Source: Pseudomonadota bacterium
GTDB lineage: Bacteria; Pseudomonadota; Gammaproteobacteria; Burkholderiales; Rhodocyclaceae
Reading direction: 5' to 3'
Assembly: GCA_963205435.1 (NCBI GenBank)
Contig: CAUJIV010000022.1
Span: forward strand, 1 to 64,000
DNA: 64,000 nt
The notes beneath the pieces were generated by a model that saw nothing but the letters and a program-made list of their open reading frames with translations, was not told the DNA's origin and searched no databases. Below, piece after piece: positions 54,028 to 63,206 of the stretch; the stretch's first letter is position 1; the number at the start of each line of letters is the position of its first letter. The translations under genes were made by a program, and so were the position numbers.

Positions 54028-55385
54028 GCCAGCTCCCGCAGCTTGTCCACCGCCTGCTCGACCCGCTCCAGCGGGACCGCCTCGATGCCGCGAATCGGCT
54101 GCTTCGGCGCATTGGCGCGCGGGATCAGGGCGTGGGTGAAGCCGAGCTTGGCCGCCTCGCGCAGCCGCTCCTGGCCGCGCGGAGCCGGCCGGATCTCGCC
54201 GGCCAGGCCAACCTCGCCAAAGGCCACCAGCTTCTGCGGCAGCGGCCGGTTGCGCAGGCTGGAGACGACGGCCAGCAGCACGGCGAGGTCCGCCGCCGGC
54301 TCGCTGATCCTGACGCCGCCGACGGCGTTGACGAAGACGTCCTGGTCGAAGCAGGCGATGCCGACGTGGCGGTGCAGCACCGCCAGCAGCATCGCCAGGC
54401 GGTTCTGCTCGAGGCCGACGCAGAGGCGGCGCGGGCTGGGCGCATGCGCCTCGTCCACCAGCGCCTGGACCTCGACCAGCAGCGGGCGCGTGCCTTCCTG
54501 CGTCACCAGCACGCAGGAGCCGGCCACCTGCTGGCCGTGCTGCGAGAGGAACAGCGCCGAGGGGTTGGCGACGCCGCGCAGGCCGCGGTCGGTCATGGCG
54601 AAGACGCCCAGCTCGTTCACCGCGCCGAAACGGTTCTTGACGGCGCGCACCAGGCGGAAGCTGGAATTCGGGTCGCCCTCGAAGTAGAGCACGGTGTCCA
54701 CCATGTGCTCGAGCACGCGCGGCCCGGCCAGCGCCCCTTCCTTGGTGACGTGGCCGACGAAGACCAGGGACAGGCCGGCCTGCTTGGCATGGCGCGTGAG
54801 CTGCGCCGCGCACTCGCGCACCTGCGCCACCGAGCCGGGCGCCGACTGCAGGGCATCGGAATACAGGGTCTGGATCGAGTCGATGACGGCGACGCCCGGC
54901 GCGTGGCGCGCCAGCGCGGCGAGGATCTTCTCGAGGTGGATCTCCGCCAGCAGCTGCAGGCCGCCGGCCTCGAGCTGCAGGCGCTGCGCGCGCAGCGCCA
55001 CCTGCTCGCCGGACTCCTCGCCCGAGACATACAGGACCGGCAGGCGCGCCGACAGGCTGGCCAGCGCCTGCAGCAGCAGGGTCGACTTGCCGATGCCCGG
55101 ATCGCCGCCGATCAGCACGACGCCGCCGGCCACCAGGCCGCCGCCGAGCACGCGGTCGAATTCCTCGATGCCGCTGGCGATGCGCGCCTCCTGGCGCGGG
55201 CGGATCTCGGCCAGGCGCTGCATTTGCCCGCTGCCGGCCAGCGCCGAGAAGCGGTTGCCGGCCGCGCTGTCCGCCAGCGTTTCGACCAAGGTGTTCCAGG
55301 CGGCGCAGTGCGGGCACTGCCCTTGCCACTTCGGCGAGCTGCCGCCGCACTCGCTGCAGCTGTAGACGGTTTTTTGCTTGGCCAT
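54024..55385 (-). CDS. radA: DNA repair protein RadA (Sms)
   Basis: RecA-like hexameric helicase that promotes branch migration in recombination. The 453-residue protein has the N-terminal zinc finger CSECGGSSPKWQGQCPHC (9-26), Walker A GGDPGIGKST, the RadA-specific KNRFG motif and the C-terminal Lon-protease-like domain. It lies between alr and the YbbP-like gene and overlaps the latter by four bases. Confidence 0.96.
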   Translation of the reverse strand: MAKQKTVYSCSECGGSSPKWQGQCPHCAAWNTLVETLADSAAGNRFSALAGSGQMQRLAEIRPRQEARIASGIEEFDRVLGGGLVAGGVVLIGGDPGIGKSTLLLQALASLSARLPVLYVSGEESGEQVALRAQRLQLEAGGLQLLAEIHLEKILAALARHAPGVAVIDSIQTLYSDALQSAPGSVAQVRECAAQLTRHAKQAGLSLVFVGHVTKEGALAGPRVLEHMVDTVLYFEGDPNSSFRLVRAVKNRFGAVNELGVFAMTDRGLRGVANPSALFLSQHGQQVAGSCVLVTQEGTRPLLVEVQALVDEAHAPSPRRLCVGLEQNRLAMLLAVLHRHVGIACFDQDVFVNAVGGVRISEPAADLAVLLAVVSSLRNRPLPQKLVAFGEVGLAGEIRPAPRGQERLREAAKLGFTHALIPRANAPKQPIRGIEAVPLERVEQAVDKLRELA

Positions 55386-55427
55386 GCGGCAAGAATAGCT
55401 GCAGTCGGGCTCACGAGGCGAGCCGGT

Positions 55428-56504
55428 CTACTCCCTCTCGACCACCGGCACCCGCGGCGCCAGCGCGCAGAGCAGCTCGTAGCTGACCGTGCCGGCGGCG
55501 GTGGCAACCTCCTCGACCGGCAGGCCCTCGCCCCACAGCACCACGGGCGAGCCGATGGCCGCCTCGCCAATGCCCTCGAGGTCGACCGTGATCATGTCCA
55601 TCGAGACGCGGCCGACCAGCCGCGCGCGGCGGCCGCAAACGAGGACCGGCGTGCCGTTCGGCGCGTGGCGCGGGTAGCCGTCGGCATAGCCGCAGGCGAC
55701 GGTGCCGACGCGCATCGGTCGCTCGGCGACGAAGGCGCCGCCGTAGCCGATGCGCTCGCCGGCGGCCAGATCGTGCACCGCGATCAGCTCGCTGGCCAGC
55801 GTCATCACCGGGCGCAGGCCGAGCGCGGCGGCGCTCGCTTCCTGCGGAAACGGCGAGGAGCCGTAGAGCATCAGGCCCGGTCGCGCCCAGCCGCGGCGGG
55901 TCTCGCCGTGGCGCAACAGCGCGGCGGAGTTGGCGAGGCTGACCGGATGCGGGCAGCCGCGCGTCGCCGCCTCGAAGCGCGCCATCTGCCAGGCGATGCC
56001 GCGCGGCAGGTCGGCATCGGCGAAGTGGGTCATCAGGGTGATGCCGGCAATGGCGGCGGCCCCCTCCAGCGCCGCCAGCGCCGGCGGCAGGTCCTGCGGC
56101 GCGAGGCCGAGGCGGTTCATGCCGCTGTTGACCTTCAGATAGACCGGCAGGCGGGCTGGCAGGGCGGCGGCGGCCAGCAGGGACACCTGCTCCAGCGTGT
56201 GCACCACCGGCGTCAGGCGGTGCTCGAGGAACAGCGGCAGCTCGGCGGCGCCGAAGAAGCCCTCGAGCATGAGGATCGGCTGGCGCAGGCCGGCCTCGCG
56301 CAGGCAGACGGCATCCTCGAGATCGAGCAAGGCGAAGCCGTCGGCGAGGCCGTCGAGGGCGGCGACGACGCGCGGCAGGCCGTGGCCGTAGGCGTCGGCC
56401 TTGGCCACGGCCCACAGGCGGGCGCCCCCGGCGTTCGCGCGGGCGACGGCGAAATTGCCGCGCAGGGCGGCCAGGTCGATGATGGCGCGGATCGGGCGGG
56501 TCAA
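55428..56504 (-). CDS. alr: Alanine racemase
   Basis: PLP enzyme that makes D-alanine for peptidoglycan. The 358-residue protein has the PLP lysine Lys35 in AVAKADAYGHG and the catalytic tyrosine in GERIGYGGAF near residue 254, plus RVSMDMITVD. The start is TTG at 56504 (TRPIRAIIDLAALRGN follows), the only start that gives the family N-terminus; GGATAG about 10 bases upstream is a modest ribosome-binding site. It lies 10 bases after the LysR gene. Confidence 0.94.
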   Translation of the reverse strand: MTRPIRAIIDLAALRGNFAVARANAGGARLWAVAKADAYGHGLPRVVAALDGLADGFALLDLEDAVCLREAGLRQPILMLEGFFGAAELPLFLEHRLTPVVHTLEQVSLLAAAALPARLPVYLKVNSGMNRLGLAPQDLPPALAALEGAAAIAGITLMTHFADADLPRGIAWQMARFEAATRGCPHPVSLANSAALLRHGETRRGWARPGLMLYGSSPFPQEASAAALGLRPVMTLASELIAVHDLAAGERIGYGGAFVAERPMRVGTVACGYADGYPRHAPNGTPVLVCGRRARLVGRVSMDMITVDLEGIGEAAIGSPVVLWGEGLPVEEVATAAGTVSYELLCALAPRVPVVERE

Positions 56505-56514
56505 CTTGGCAGCG

Positions 56515-57426
56515 CTATCCCTGGCTTGCGGCGAACTGCCTGAGCTTCAGCGTGGCGAACTCGATGAAGGTGTTGACCAGGCGCGAGCGGAACTTCTCCT
56601 TCGGATAGACCATCGACAGCGTCCGCTTGAGGGGAGGCTGCAGGGGGATCGCCAGCAGGTCGCCGAGGCGCTTTTCCTTGGCGACGGAAGCGCGCGAGAC
56701 GATGGCGAAGCCGATGCCGGTCTCGACCACGCCCTTGATCGCCTCGGGGCTGCCCAGCTCGATGACCACGTTGAGGCTCTCCGGCGCCACGCCGGCGTCG
56801 CGAAAATAGCCGTCGGTCACTTCGCGCGTGCCCGAGCCGGGCTCGCGGCTGACGAAGGGCTGGCCGGCCAGCAGCTGCGGCGTCAGCTCCTTGTGCCGAG
56901 CCAGGGGCGAGCCGCTGGCGCAGATCACCAGCAGCTCGTCCTCGCAGCAGACCTCGCACTGCAGGTTGTTCTGGTGCGAGGGCGCCTCGATCAGGCCGAT
57001 GTCCAGCGTGTGCTCGGCCACGCGCATCTCGATCGATTCGGAGTTGGCGACGATCAGGCGCGGACGAACCTTGGAGTACTGCGACTTGAACTCGCCGAGG
57101 ATGCGCGGCAGCATGAATTCGGCGATGGTGGTGCTGGCGCCGACCAGCAGCGGCCCGCCGATCTGGCCGGTCATCTCGGCCAGGCGGACGTCCAGCTCGG
57201 ACGACAGACCGAGGATGCGCTCGGCGTATTCCAGCACCGTCTCCCCGGCCGGGGTCAGGGAAATGCGGCCGTGGCCGCGGTCGAACAGGCGGGTGTTGAA
57301 ATGCTCCTCCAGCTGCTTGATCTGGAAGGTCACGGCAGGCTGAGTCATGAACAGCACCTCGGCCGCCTTGGTGAAAGACAGCTGCTTGGCGACGGCATGG
57401 AATACCTGAAGCCTTCGATCAGCCAT
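56515..57426 (-). CDS. LysR-type regulator, CysL/CbbR-like
   Basis: A 303-residue LysR-family regulator: winged helix-turn-helix (about 1-60, with LSFTKAAEVLFMTQPAVTFQIKQLE), linker helix and a periplasmic-binding-protein-like effector domain (about 90-295). The N-terminal region MADRRLQVFHAVAKQ and the GASTTIAEFMLP segment are close to the CysL/YeiE/CbbR branch, which controls sulfite or carbon metabolism. The targets are unknown. It is upstream of alr on the same strand and divergent from lplT. Confidence 0.88.
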   Translation of the reverse strand: MADRRLQVFHAVAKQLSFTKAAEVLFMTQPAVTFQIKQLEEHFNTRLFDRGHGRISLTPAGETVLEYAERILGLSSELDVRLAEMTGQIGGPLLVGASTTIAEFMLPRILGEFKSQYSKVRPRLIVANSESIEMRVAEHTLDIGLIEAPSHQNNLQCEVCCEDELLVICASGSPLARHKELTPQLLAGQPFVSREPGSGTREVTDGYFRDAGVAPESLNVVIELGSPEAIKGVVETGIGFAIVSRASVAKEKRLGDLLAIPLQPPLKRTLSMVYPKEKFRSRLVNTFIEFATLKLRQFAASQG

Positions 57427-57870
57427 AATCAGGCCCCTGCTGCGTTCCTTATGGACGCCTATTCAAGCATAAATTGATCGCATAAGATAGCCTGATTCGC
57501 TCGCTCTGCTCGCCATCCCGTGTCGATGGTCATGCCGGCCGCGGCGAAGTCCGCTGGCCCATGCTTTATCAAACAATCTGCGAGGACGAATGGCGATTTC
57601 GTCATCCGGGTGGCGCCTTGCCGCGGCAGGGAAAGCGGTGACAGGCCCTTTCCGCTTCATGGTATAAAGCCGCCTGCCACATTGCACAACGGGGTGCCGG
57701 CCTGGCCCGGCGGCTTTCGAAACGGACATGATCGGCAAGAAGAAGACCCGCCCTGGCGCCGCGGTTGCCATCGCCGCCGCACCTTGCCATGGATCTGGGC
57801 TGGCCGGTCCTTCACGGGCGGCAGCCGGATAGATGACCGCGTCCGCCAGCGCCCTGCCGCGACGCGGCGC
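57427..57870. other. 444-base divergent region between the LysR gene and lplT
   Basis: The part next to the LysR gene is AT-rich and holds direct repeats. Further right, TATAAA at 57663-57668 with GTGACA 19 bases before it is a poor candidate promoter for lplT, leaving a leader of about 200 bases. A 34-codon frame beginning at 57728 is not supported. No RNA gene is recognised. Confidence 0.6.
57467..57485. promoter_or_regulatory. Direct repeats, possible LysR operator
   Basis: GCATAA occurs at 57467-57472 and 57480-57485, seven bases apart, 40-60 bases upstream of the LysR start. TTAT/ATAA symmetry extends to 57449. LysR proteins often bind such AT-rich repeats upstream of their own gene, so this may be an autoregulatory site. 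Confidence 0.4.
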
Positions 57871-59193
57871 ATGAATCTCGGCTTCTACATCATCATGGCG
57901 GCGCAGTTCTTTTCTGCGCTGGCCGACAACGCGCTGCTCATCGCCGCCATCGCCATGCTGCGTGACATTCATTCGCCGGCGATGTACGAACCCATGCTGA
58001 AGCTGTTTTTCACGCTCTCCTACGTCGTCCTCGCCGCCTTCGTCGGCGCATTCGCCGACTCGATGGCCAAGGGACGGGTGATGTTCATCAGCAACGCCAT
58101 CAAGATCGCCGGCTGCCTGCTGCTGCTGTTCGCGACGGTGCCGGAGGTCGGCCACCTCGGCATCGACGGCCACGCCGCCGTCCTCCTCGCCTATGCCGTC
58201 GTCGGCCTCGGCGCCGCCGCCTATTCGCCGGCCAAGTACGGCATCCTCACCGAATACCTGCCGCACGACAAGCTGGTGCTCGCCAATGGCTGGATCGAAG
58301 GCCTGACGGTGACCGCCATCATCCTCGGCACGGTGCTCGGCGGCGTGCTGATCAACCCGGTGGTGAGCGGGCACCTGCTGAGGATCGACCTGCCGGGCAT
58401 CGAGACCTCGATCGACACGCCGGCCGAAATGGCGATGCTGGTGATCTCCTTCCTCTATGTCATCGCCGCGATCTTCAACCTCTACATCCCGGACACGGGC
58501 GTCGACCACCGGCCGCTGCACAAGCACCCGCTGTATCTGCTGCGCGAGTTCGGCCACTGCGTCAGGCTGCTCTGGCGCGACAAGCTCGGCCAGATCTCGC
58601 TCGCCGTCACCACCCTGTTCTGGGGCGCCGGCGCCACCCTGCAGTTCATCGTCCTGAAATGGGCGGACAGCGCGCTGGGCCTGTCGCTCGACAAGGCCAC
58701 GGTGCTGCAGGGCGTCGTCGCCATCGGCATCGCCGCCGGCGCCGTCGCCGCCGCCAGGGCGGTCGCGCTCGACAAGTCGGTCAAGGTCCTGCCGGTGGGC
58801 ATCGCCATGGGCCTCGTCGTCATGGGCATGGTCCTCGTCACCCGCCTGCCGCTGGCGCTGCTGATGATGCTGATCGTCGGCGCCCTCGCCGGCTATTTCG
58901 TCGTGCCGATGAACGCCCTGCTGCAGCACCGCGGCCACATCCTGATGGGCGCCGGCCATTCCATCGCCGTGCAGAACTTCAACGAGAACGCCAGCATCCT
59001 CGTCATGCTCGGCGTCTACGCGCTGCTGATCCACCTCGACCTGTCGGTCAACGCCGTGATCCTCCTCTTCGGCGCCTTCGTCAGCCTGACGATGCTGCTG
59101 GTCCGCCTCTGGCACCGGCGCAACATGCGCGAGCACGGCGAGGAACTGGCCTACCTGCTCGAGGCGGCGAAGAGCGTCAACGCCGCCCGCTGA
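57871..59193 (+). CDS. lplT: Lysophospholipid transporter LplT
   Basis: LplT flips lysophospholipids across the inner membrane for re-acylation. The 440-residue protein is a 12-helix MFS member starting MNLGFYIIMAAQFFSALADNAL, a family hallmark, with YSPAKYGILTEYLP and YFVVPMNALLQHRG. No acyltransferase (aas) gene is adjacent. The start at ATG 57871 fits the first helix. The gene abuts the convergent TPM gene: the TGATCA at 59191-59196 supplies both stop codons. Confidence 0.94.
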   Translation: MNLGFYIIMAAQFFSALADNALLIAAIAMLRDIHSPAMYEPMLKLFFTLSYVVLAAFVGAFADSMAKGRVMFISNAIKIAGCLLLLFATVPEVGHLGIDGHAAVLLAYAVVGLGAAAYSPAKYGILTEYLPHDKLVLANGWIEGLTVTAIILGTVLGGVLINPVVSGHLLRIDLPGIETSIDTPAEMAMLVISFLYVIAAIFNLYIPDTGVDHRPLHKHPLYLLREFGHCVRLLWRDKLGQISLAVTTLFWGAGATLQFIVLKWADSALGLSLDKATVLQGVVAIGIAAGAVAAARAVALDKSVKVLPVGIAMGLVVMGMVLVTRLPLALLMMLIVGALAGYFVVPMNALLQHRGHILMGAGHSIAVQNFNENASILVMLGVYALLIHLDLSVNAVILLFGAFVSLTMLLVRLWHRRNMREHGEELAYLLEAAKSVNAAR

Positions 59194-59694
59194 TCAGAGC
59201 AGCAGCGGCCGGTTGGGCAATTCGTCGGCACCCTCGCCGCCGGGCGGAAAGTGGCGCGCCAGAAGTGCGGTCGCCTCCTCGATGGCGTCGAGAGCGCCCT
59301 CCACGAAGCGGCGCTGCCGGCAGCCTTGCTCGAAGCGCCGGCAGAGGGCGTCCCATTCGTCTTGTCCGACGCGCGCGGCGATGCCGCGGTCGGCGAGGAT
59401 CTCCACCTGGCGGTCGGCCAGCTGCACGTAGATCAGCACCCCGTTGTTGCACGCGGTGTCCCAGACGCGCAGCAGCGAGAACACCTCAAGCGCGCGCTGG
59501 CGCGCCGTCTGGCCGCGCAGCAGCGCCGGCAAGGCCAGCCCGCCTTCGATGGCAAAGCACAGCTCGGCGGCGTGGCGCTTCTCCGAGGCAGCAATCGCCT
59601 GCTCGATCCGTCGCAGGACGGACGGCGGGAAAGCCCGCGAGGCGCACCATTGCGGCAGCAGCAGATGCCTGAGGATGCGGGCGGCTCGCTCCAT
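59194..59694 (-). CDS. TPM-domain protein (short)
   Basis: A 166-residue protein of the TPM_phosphatase group, lacking a clear signal peptide. It has IEQAIAASEKRHAAELCFAI and GVLIYVQLADRQVEILADRG, features of the TPM fold, which is related to photosystem II repair proteins in plants. Its function in bacteria is unknown. Its ATG overlaps the stop of the longer TPM gene upstream by one base, and lemA precedes that, forming the common lemA-ygcG-like cassette. Confidence 0.88.
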   Translation of the reverse strand: MERAARILRHLLLPQWCASRAFPPSVLRRIEQAIAASEKRHAAELCFAIEGGLALPALLRGQTARQRALEVFSLLRVWDTACNNGVLIYVQLADRQVEILADRGIAARVGQDEWDALCRRFEQGCRQRRFVEGALDAIEEATALLARHFPPGGEGADELPNRPLLL

Positions 59695-60560
59695 CACCAG
59701 CGACCCGAGGCGCCGCCGCCGCCGAAGCCGCCACCGCCACCGCTCCAACCACCGCCACCGAAGCCGCCGCTGCCACCCCAGCCTCCGCCCCCCGGCCAGC
59801 GCGTACCGGACGACCAGCCGCCGCCGCGGCCGCTGGCTGCGAAGACGAGGACGTAGATGAAGACCAGGAAGGCGCCGGCCAGGGCCGTCAGGAGGGAGCC
59901 GGTCACCAGCCAGGCGAGGCCGCCGACAGCGCCGGAAGTCAGGGTCGAGCCGGCCAGGCGGCCGAACAGGCGGCTCAAGGTCGCGCCCAGCAGGGTGGCG
60001 ATGACGATGCCGAGGACGAACAGCGACTCCGTATCCGCGCCGCCCGCCCGCCCTCGCGCTCGCGGCGGCGGCAGCGCCTCGCCGGCGATGACCGACGCGA
60101 GCCTGCCGACGCCCGCCTCGAGGCCGCCAAAAAAATCTCCCTGCCTGAAATGCGGCGTGATGTCCTCGTCGATGATGCGCCGAGCGACGGCGTCTGGCAC
60201 GGCGCCTTCGAGGCCGCGGCCGACTTCGATGCGCAGCTGGCGGTCCTCCCTGGCGACGAGGATCAGGATGCCGTCGTCGACGCCCTTGCGGCCGAGCCGC
60301 CAGGCCTCGGCGACGCGGATCGAATAGGCCTCGATCGGCTCGGGCCGCGTGCTCGGCACGAGAAGGATGGCGATCTGGCTGCCACGCTCTTCCTCGAAGC
60401 GGGCCAGCGCCGCCTCGAGCGCCGCCTTCTGGCTGTCGTCGAGCGTGCCGCTCAGGTCGGTGACCCGCGCTGCCAGCGGCGGCACGGCGACGAGGCCGTC
60501 GGCCGCCTGGCCGGCAAGGGCGGCCAGCGCCAGCCAGAGCGCGGCGAGCAGTCGAAGCAT
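59694..60560 (-). CDS. TPM-domain membrane protein, YgcG family
   Basis: A 288-residue protein with a signal peptide (about 1-19), a periplasmic TPM domain (about 30-155, LTDLSGTLDD-like start at VTDLSGTLDDSQKAALE and GVDDGILILVAREDRQLRIE), two hydrophobic helices (about 180-245) and a glycine-rich C-terminal tail ending GGGGASGRW. This is the YgcG layout. The glycine/tryptophan/serine tail is low complexity. It is downstream of lemA by 13 bases. Confidence 0.92.
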   Translation of the reverse strand: MLRLLAALWLALAALAGQAADGLVAVPPLAARVTDLSGTLDDSQKAALEAALARFEEERGSQIAILLVPSTRPEPIEAYSIRVAEAWRLGRKGVDDGILILVAREDRQLRIEVGRGLEGAVPDAVARRIIDEDITPHFRQGDFFGGLEAGVGRLASVIAGEALPPPRARGRAGGADTESLFVLGIVIATLLGATLSRLFGRLAGSTLTSGAVGGLAWLVTGSLLTALAGAFLVFIYVLVFAASGRGGGWSSGTRWPGGGGWGGSGGFGGGGWSGGGGGFGGGGASGRW

Positions 60561-60573
60561 GGCGCCTGCCGGC

Positions 60574-61179
60574 CTACTTGGCAGCGGGCGCCGTGTCGAA
60601 GCGGATCGCCGGCGGCGTCGCCAGCGCCTTCTCGTCCTCGACGCTGAAGCTGGACTTGGTCTTGTAGCCGAACAGCATGGCGGTCAGGTTGCTGGGGAAC
60701 ATCCGCACTGTGACGTTGTAGTCCTGCACCGCCTTGATGTAGCGGTTGCGCGCCACCGCGATGCGGTTCTCCGTGCCCTCCACTTGCGCCTGCAGGTCGC
60801 GGAACGCGCCGTCGGCCTTGAGGTTCGGATAGTTCTCGGCCACCGCCAGCAGCCGTGACAGGGCGCCGGAGAGCTGCGCCTGGGCCGCCTGGAACTTGGC
60901 GAAGGCCTCGGGATCGTTGATCAGCTCGGGCGTGGCCTTGAGGCCGGCGACGCTGGCGCGCGCCTCGGTCACCCTGGTCAGCACCTCCTTTTCATGGGCG
61001 GCGTAGCCCTGCACGACCTGCACCAGGTTCGGGATCAGGTCGGCGCGGCGCTGGTACTGGTTGAGCACCTCGGACCAGGCCGCGGTGACCTGCTCGTCGA
61101 CGGCCTGGATCTGGTTGTAGCCGCAGCCGCCGAGCAGGCCGGCGGCGAGGACCAGCAGGGCGATGAGTCTTGCTTGCAT
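60574..61179 (-). CDS. lemA: LemA family protein
   Basis: A 201-residue LemA protein with one N-terminal hydrophobic segment. LLGGC at residues 15-19 could be a lipobox. The conserved helical core includes YNQIQAVDEQVTAAWSEV, RRADLIPNLVQVVQGYA and YNVTVRMFPSNLTAMLFGY. The role of LemA is unknown but it is regularly linked with TPM proteins, as here. A strong AGGAGA ribosome-binding site precedes the ATG at 61179. Confidence 0.95.
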   Translation of the reverse strand: MQARLIALLVLAAGLLGGCGYNQIQAVDEQVTAAWSEVLNQYQRRADLIPNLVQVVQGYAAHEKEVLTRVTEARASVAGLKATPELINDPEAFAKFQAAQAQLSGALSRLLAVAENYPNLKADGAFRDLQAQVEGTENRIAVARNRYIKAVQDYNVTVRMFPSNLTAMLFGYKTKSSFSVEDEKALATPPAIRFDTAPAAK

Positions 61180-61273
61180 CTTGTTCTCCTCGGGTGGTGG
61201 TGACGCGAAAGCGGATATCGGGGCGCCGCGGCGGAATTCAACGCAAGCCGGATTCGGCGGCAGGCCCGCGCCA

Positions 61274-62032
61274 TCATTGCCCGTCGGCGCCGTCCAGCTC
61301 TTTCATGACGCGCCGGGCGAAGCAGAGGTCCTCCCAAGCCTTGGCCTTGTCCGGGAGATTGCGCAGCAGGTAGGCCGGATGGTAGGTGACAACGAGCGGG
61401 ATGCCGCGGCAGTCGAACAGGCGTCCGCGCGAGGCACCGACCCGGACTTCCGTGCCGAGCAGCGTCTCGGCGGCGGGCTTGCCCAGCGCGACGATGAGCT
61501 TCGGCGCGATCAGTTCGATCTGCCGCTGCAGGTAGGGAAAACAGGCCGCCGTCTCGTCAGCCTGCGGCGTGCGGTTGCCCGGCGGGCGGCACTTGACGAC
61601 GTTGGCGATATACACCTTGCGGCCGCGCCGCAGGCCGATCGCCGCCAGCATGGCGTCGAGCAGCTTGCCGGCCTGGCCGACGAAGGGCTCGCCGCGCTCG
61701 TCCTCCTCGGCGCCCGGTCCCTCGCCGACGAAGAGCCAGTCGGCGGCGACATCACCGACGCCGAACACCGCCTGCTTGCGCTGCTCGCACAGCCGGCAAT
61801 CGCGGCAGCCGGCCACCGTCGTCGCCAGCGTCCCCCAGTCCATGGCGGCGATGCGGCGGGCGCGCGCATCCCCTTGCGCGTCTCCCGGCACGGCCGGCGT
61901 GCTGTCCGCCGGCGTCTCGATCGCGTTCCCGTCGGCTGTCACCGCGTCTTCGGCCAGGGCCGGGCGCTGCCGCAGCCGCCACAGCGGCGCCAGGCCCATC
62001 TCCCTCAGGATGCTGTCCCTTCTCGTCGCCAT
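61274..62032 (-). CDS. Uracil-DNA glycosylase, type 4 (iron-sulfur)
   Basis: Removes uracil from DNA. The 252-residue protein has an N-terminal extension of about 70 residues, then CRDCRLCEQRKQ (cluster cysteines), the family 4 motif GEGPGAEEDERGEPFVG, NVVKCRPPGNRTP and the second active-site motif HPAYLLR. It is co-directional with rimI and tsaB, one base from rimI, a common betaproteobacterial trio. Confidence 0.94.
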   Translation of the reverse strand: MATRRDSILREMGLAPLWRLRQRPALAEDAVTADGNAIETPADSTPAVPGDAQGDARARRIAAMDWGTLATTVAGCRDCRLCEQRKQAVFGVGDVAADWLFVGEGPGAEEDERGEPFVGQAGKLLDAMLAAIGLRRGRKVYIANVVKCRPPGNRTPQADETAACFPYLQRQIELIAPKLIVALGKPAAETLLGTEVRVGASRGRLFDCRGIPLVVTYHPAYLLRNLPDKAKAWEDLCFARRVMKELDGADGQ

Positions 62033-62033
62033 G

Positions 62034-62495
62034 TCACAAGTCCAGCGCCATCACCAGGGCGTCCTCGCGCCCGCCGTCGGCGGGGTAATAGCCGCGGCGG
62101 CGGCCGATCTGCGCGAAGCCGAGCCGGCCGTACAAGGCTTGCGCCGCGGCGTTCGACGGGCGCACCTCGAGGAACAAGCGGCGGGCGCCGCGGCCGCGCG
62201 CCTCGTCGAGCAGGCGGTCCATGACCTGGCGGCCGCAGCCGCGCCCCTGCCATTCGGGCGCCAGCGTCAGGTTGAGCAGGTGCGCCTCGTCGAGCACCAG
62301 CAGCATCACGGCATGGCCGATCAGCGTGCCGTCGCTGCGGCAGCAGAAGGCCAGATAGCCAGCCGCCAGCGCATCGGCGAAATTGGCGCGCGTCCACGGA
62401 AAAGGGTAAGCGCTCTGCTCGATGGCGAGCACCGCGTCGATGTCTTCCGGCCGCATCGGCTCGAGGACCGGCGCCCCGTGCAGGACCGCGCTCAT
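62034..62495 (-). CDS. rimI: Ribosomal protein S18-alanine N-acetyltransferase RimI
   Basis: GNAT-fold acetyltransferase expected to acetylate the N-terminus of ribosomal protein S18. The 153-residue protein has LLNLTLAPEWQGRGCGRQVM (acetyl-CoA-binding loop) and LEVRPSNAAAQALYGRLGF, the RimI signature. Its ATG overlaps the tsaB stop (ATGA). The tsaB-rimI pairing is widespread. Confidence 0.93.
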   Translation of the reverse strand: MSAVLHGAPVLEPMRPEDIDAVLAIEQSAYPFPWTRANFADALAAGYLAFCCRSDGTLIGHAVMLLVLDEAHLLNLTLAPEWQGRGCGRQVMDRLLDEARGRGARRLFLEVRPSNAAAQALYGRLGFAQIGRRRGYYPADGGREDALVMALDL

Positions 62496-63184
62496 GCCTT
62501 GCCGCCCAGCGCGACGCGCTCGCGGCTGGTCATCGCCACCTTGTCGCGCACATAGAGCGGCGCCGCCAGCGCCGGGTCGACGCCCTCTCCCCTGGCGAAA
62601 CGCGGCAGGGCCAGCCGGATCAGGCCGGCGGCGCGCGGACGCGCCGCGGCGTCGACGGCGCCGGCTCCGAGTCCCAGGCGGGCGGCGAGCGCCGCGCCAT
62701 GGGCCTGGAAGCCGCTGCCCGCGCCGCGCCAGCCGGCGCCCGGCGGCAGCGGCGCTTGCGCCGGCGCGCAGACACGCGGCGCGATGACGGTGACCACGCT
62801 GTCGCCGCGCACTTCGTAGGCGGCGCAGTACACCTCGTTCATGCGGGCGTCGGTGCAGGCATAGGCACGCCCCTCGCCGAGTTCCAGGGCCAGCGCCTCG
62901 AGGCTGCCGATGCCGAGCAGCGGCAGGCCGGCGGCGACGGCCAGGCCCTGAGCCAGGCTGCAGGCCAGGCGCAGGCTGGTGAACGCCCCCGGACCGGCGC
63001 CGAAGGCGATGCCGTCGAGTTGTTCCAGCCGGGTGCCCGCTTCGGCGAGCAGCGCCTTCACCAGCGGCAGGGCGATTTCAGAATGGGACGCGCCAGGCGC
63101 GCCTTCCCGCCCGGCCGTCGAGCCGTCGAGATGCAGCGCGGCGGAAAAGAGGTCGGAGGAGGATTCCAGGGCGAGCAGCTTCAC
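62492..63184 (-). CDS. tsaB: tRNA threonylcarbamoyladenosine synthesis protein TsaB
   Basis: TsaB is the inactive Kae1-like partner of TsaD in making t6A37 of tRNA. The 230-residue protein starts KLLALESSSDLFSAAL and has GPGAFTSLRLACSLAQGLA and the DARMNEVYCAAY motif. The start appears to be GTG at 63184, as no ATG fits the family N-terminus. It overlaps rimI by four bases. Confidence 0.93.
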   Translation of the reverse strand: MKLLALESSSDLFSAALHLDGSTAGREGAPGASHSEIALPLVKALLAEAGTRLEQLDGIAFGAGPGAFTSLRLACSLAQGLAVAAGLPLLGIGSLEALALELGEGRAYACTDARMNEVYCAAYEVRGDSVVTVIAPRVCAPAQAPLPPGAGWRGAGSGFQAHGAALAARLGLGAGAVDAAARPRAAGLIRLALPRFARGEGVDPALAAPLYVRDKVAMTSRERVALGGKA

Positions 63185-63206
63185 CGTCGGGATTTTACCC
63201 GACTGC

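Noticed and set aside
57728-57832. A 34-codon frame (MIGKKKTRPGAAVAIAAA) upstream of lplT as a leader peptide
   Set aside because: No convincing ribosome-binding site, an alanine-rich composition expected by chance in GC-rich DNA, and no attenuator-like structure after it.
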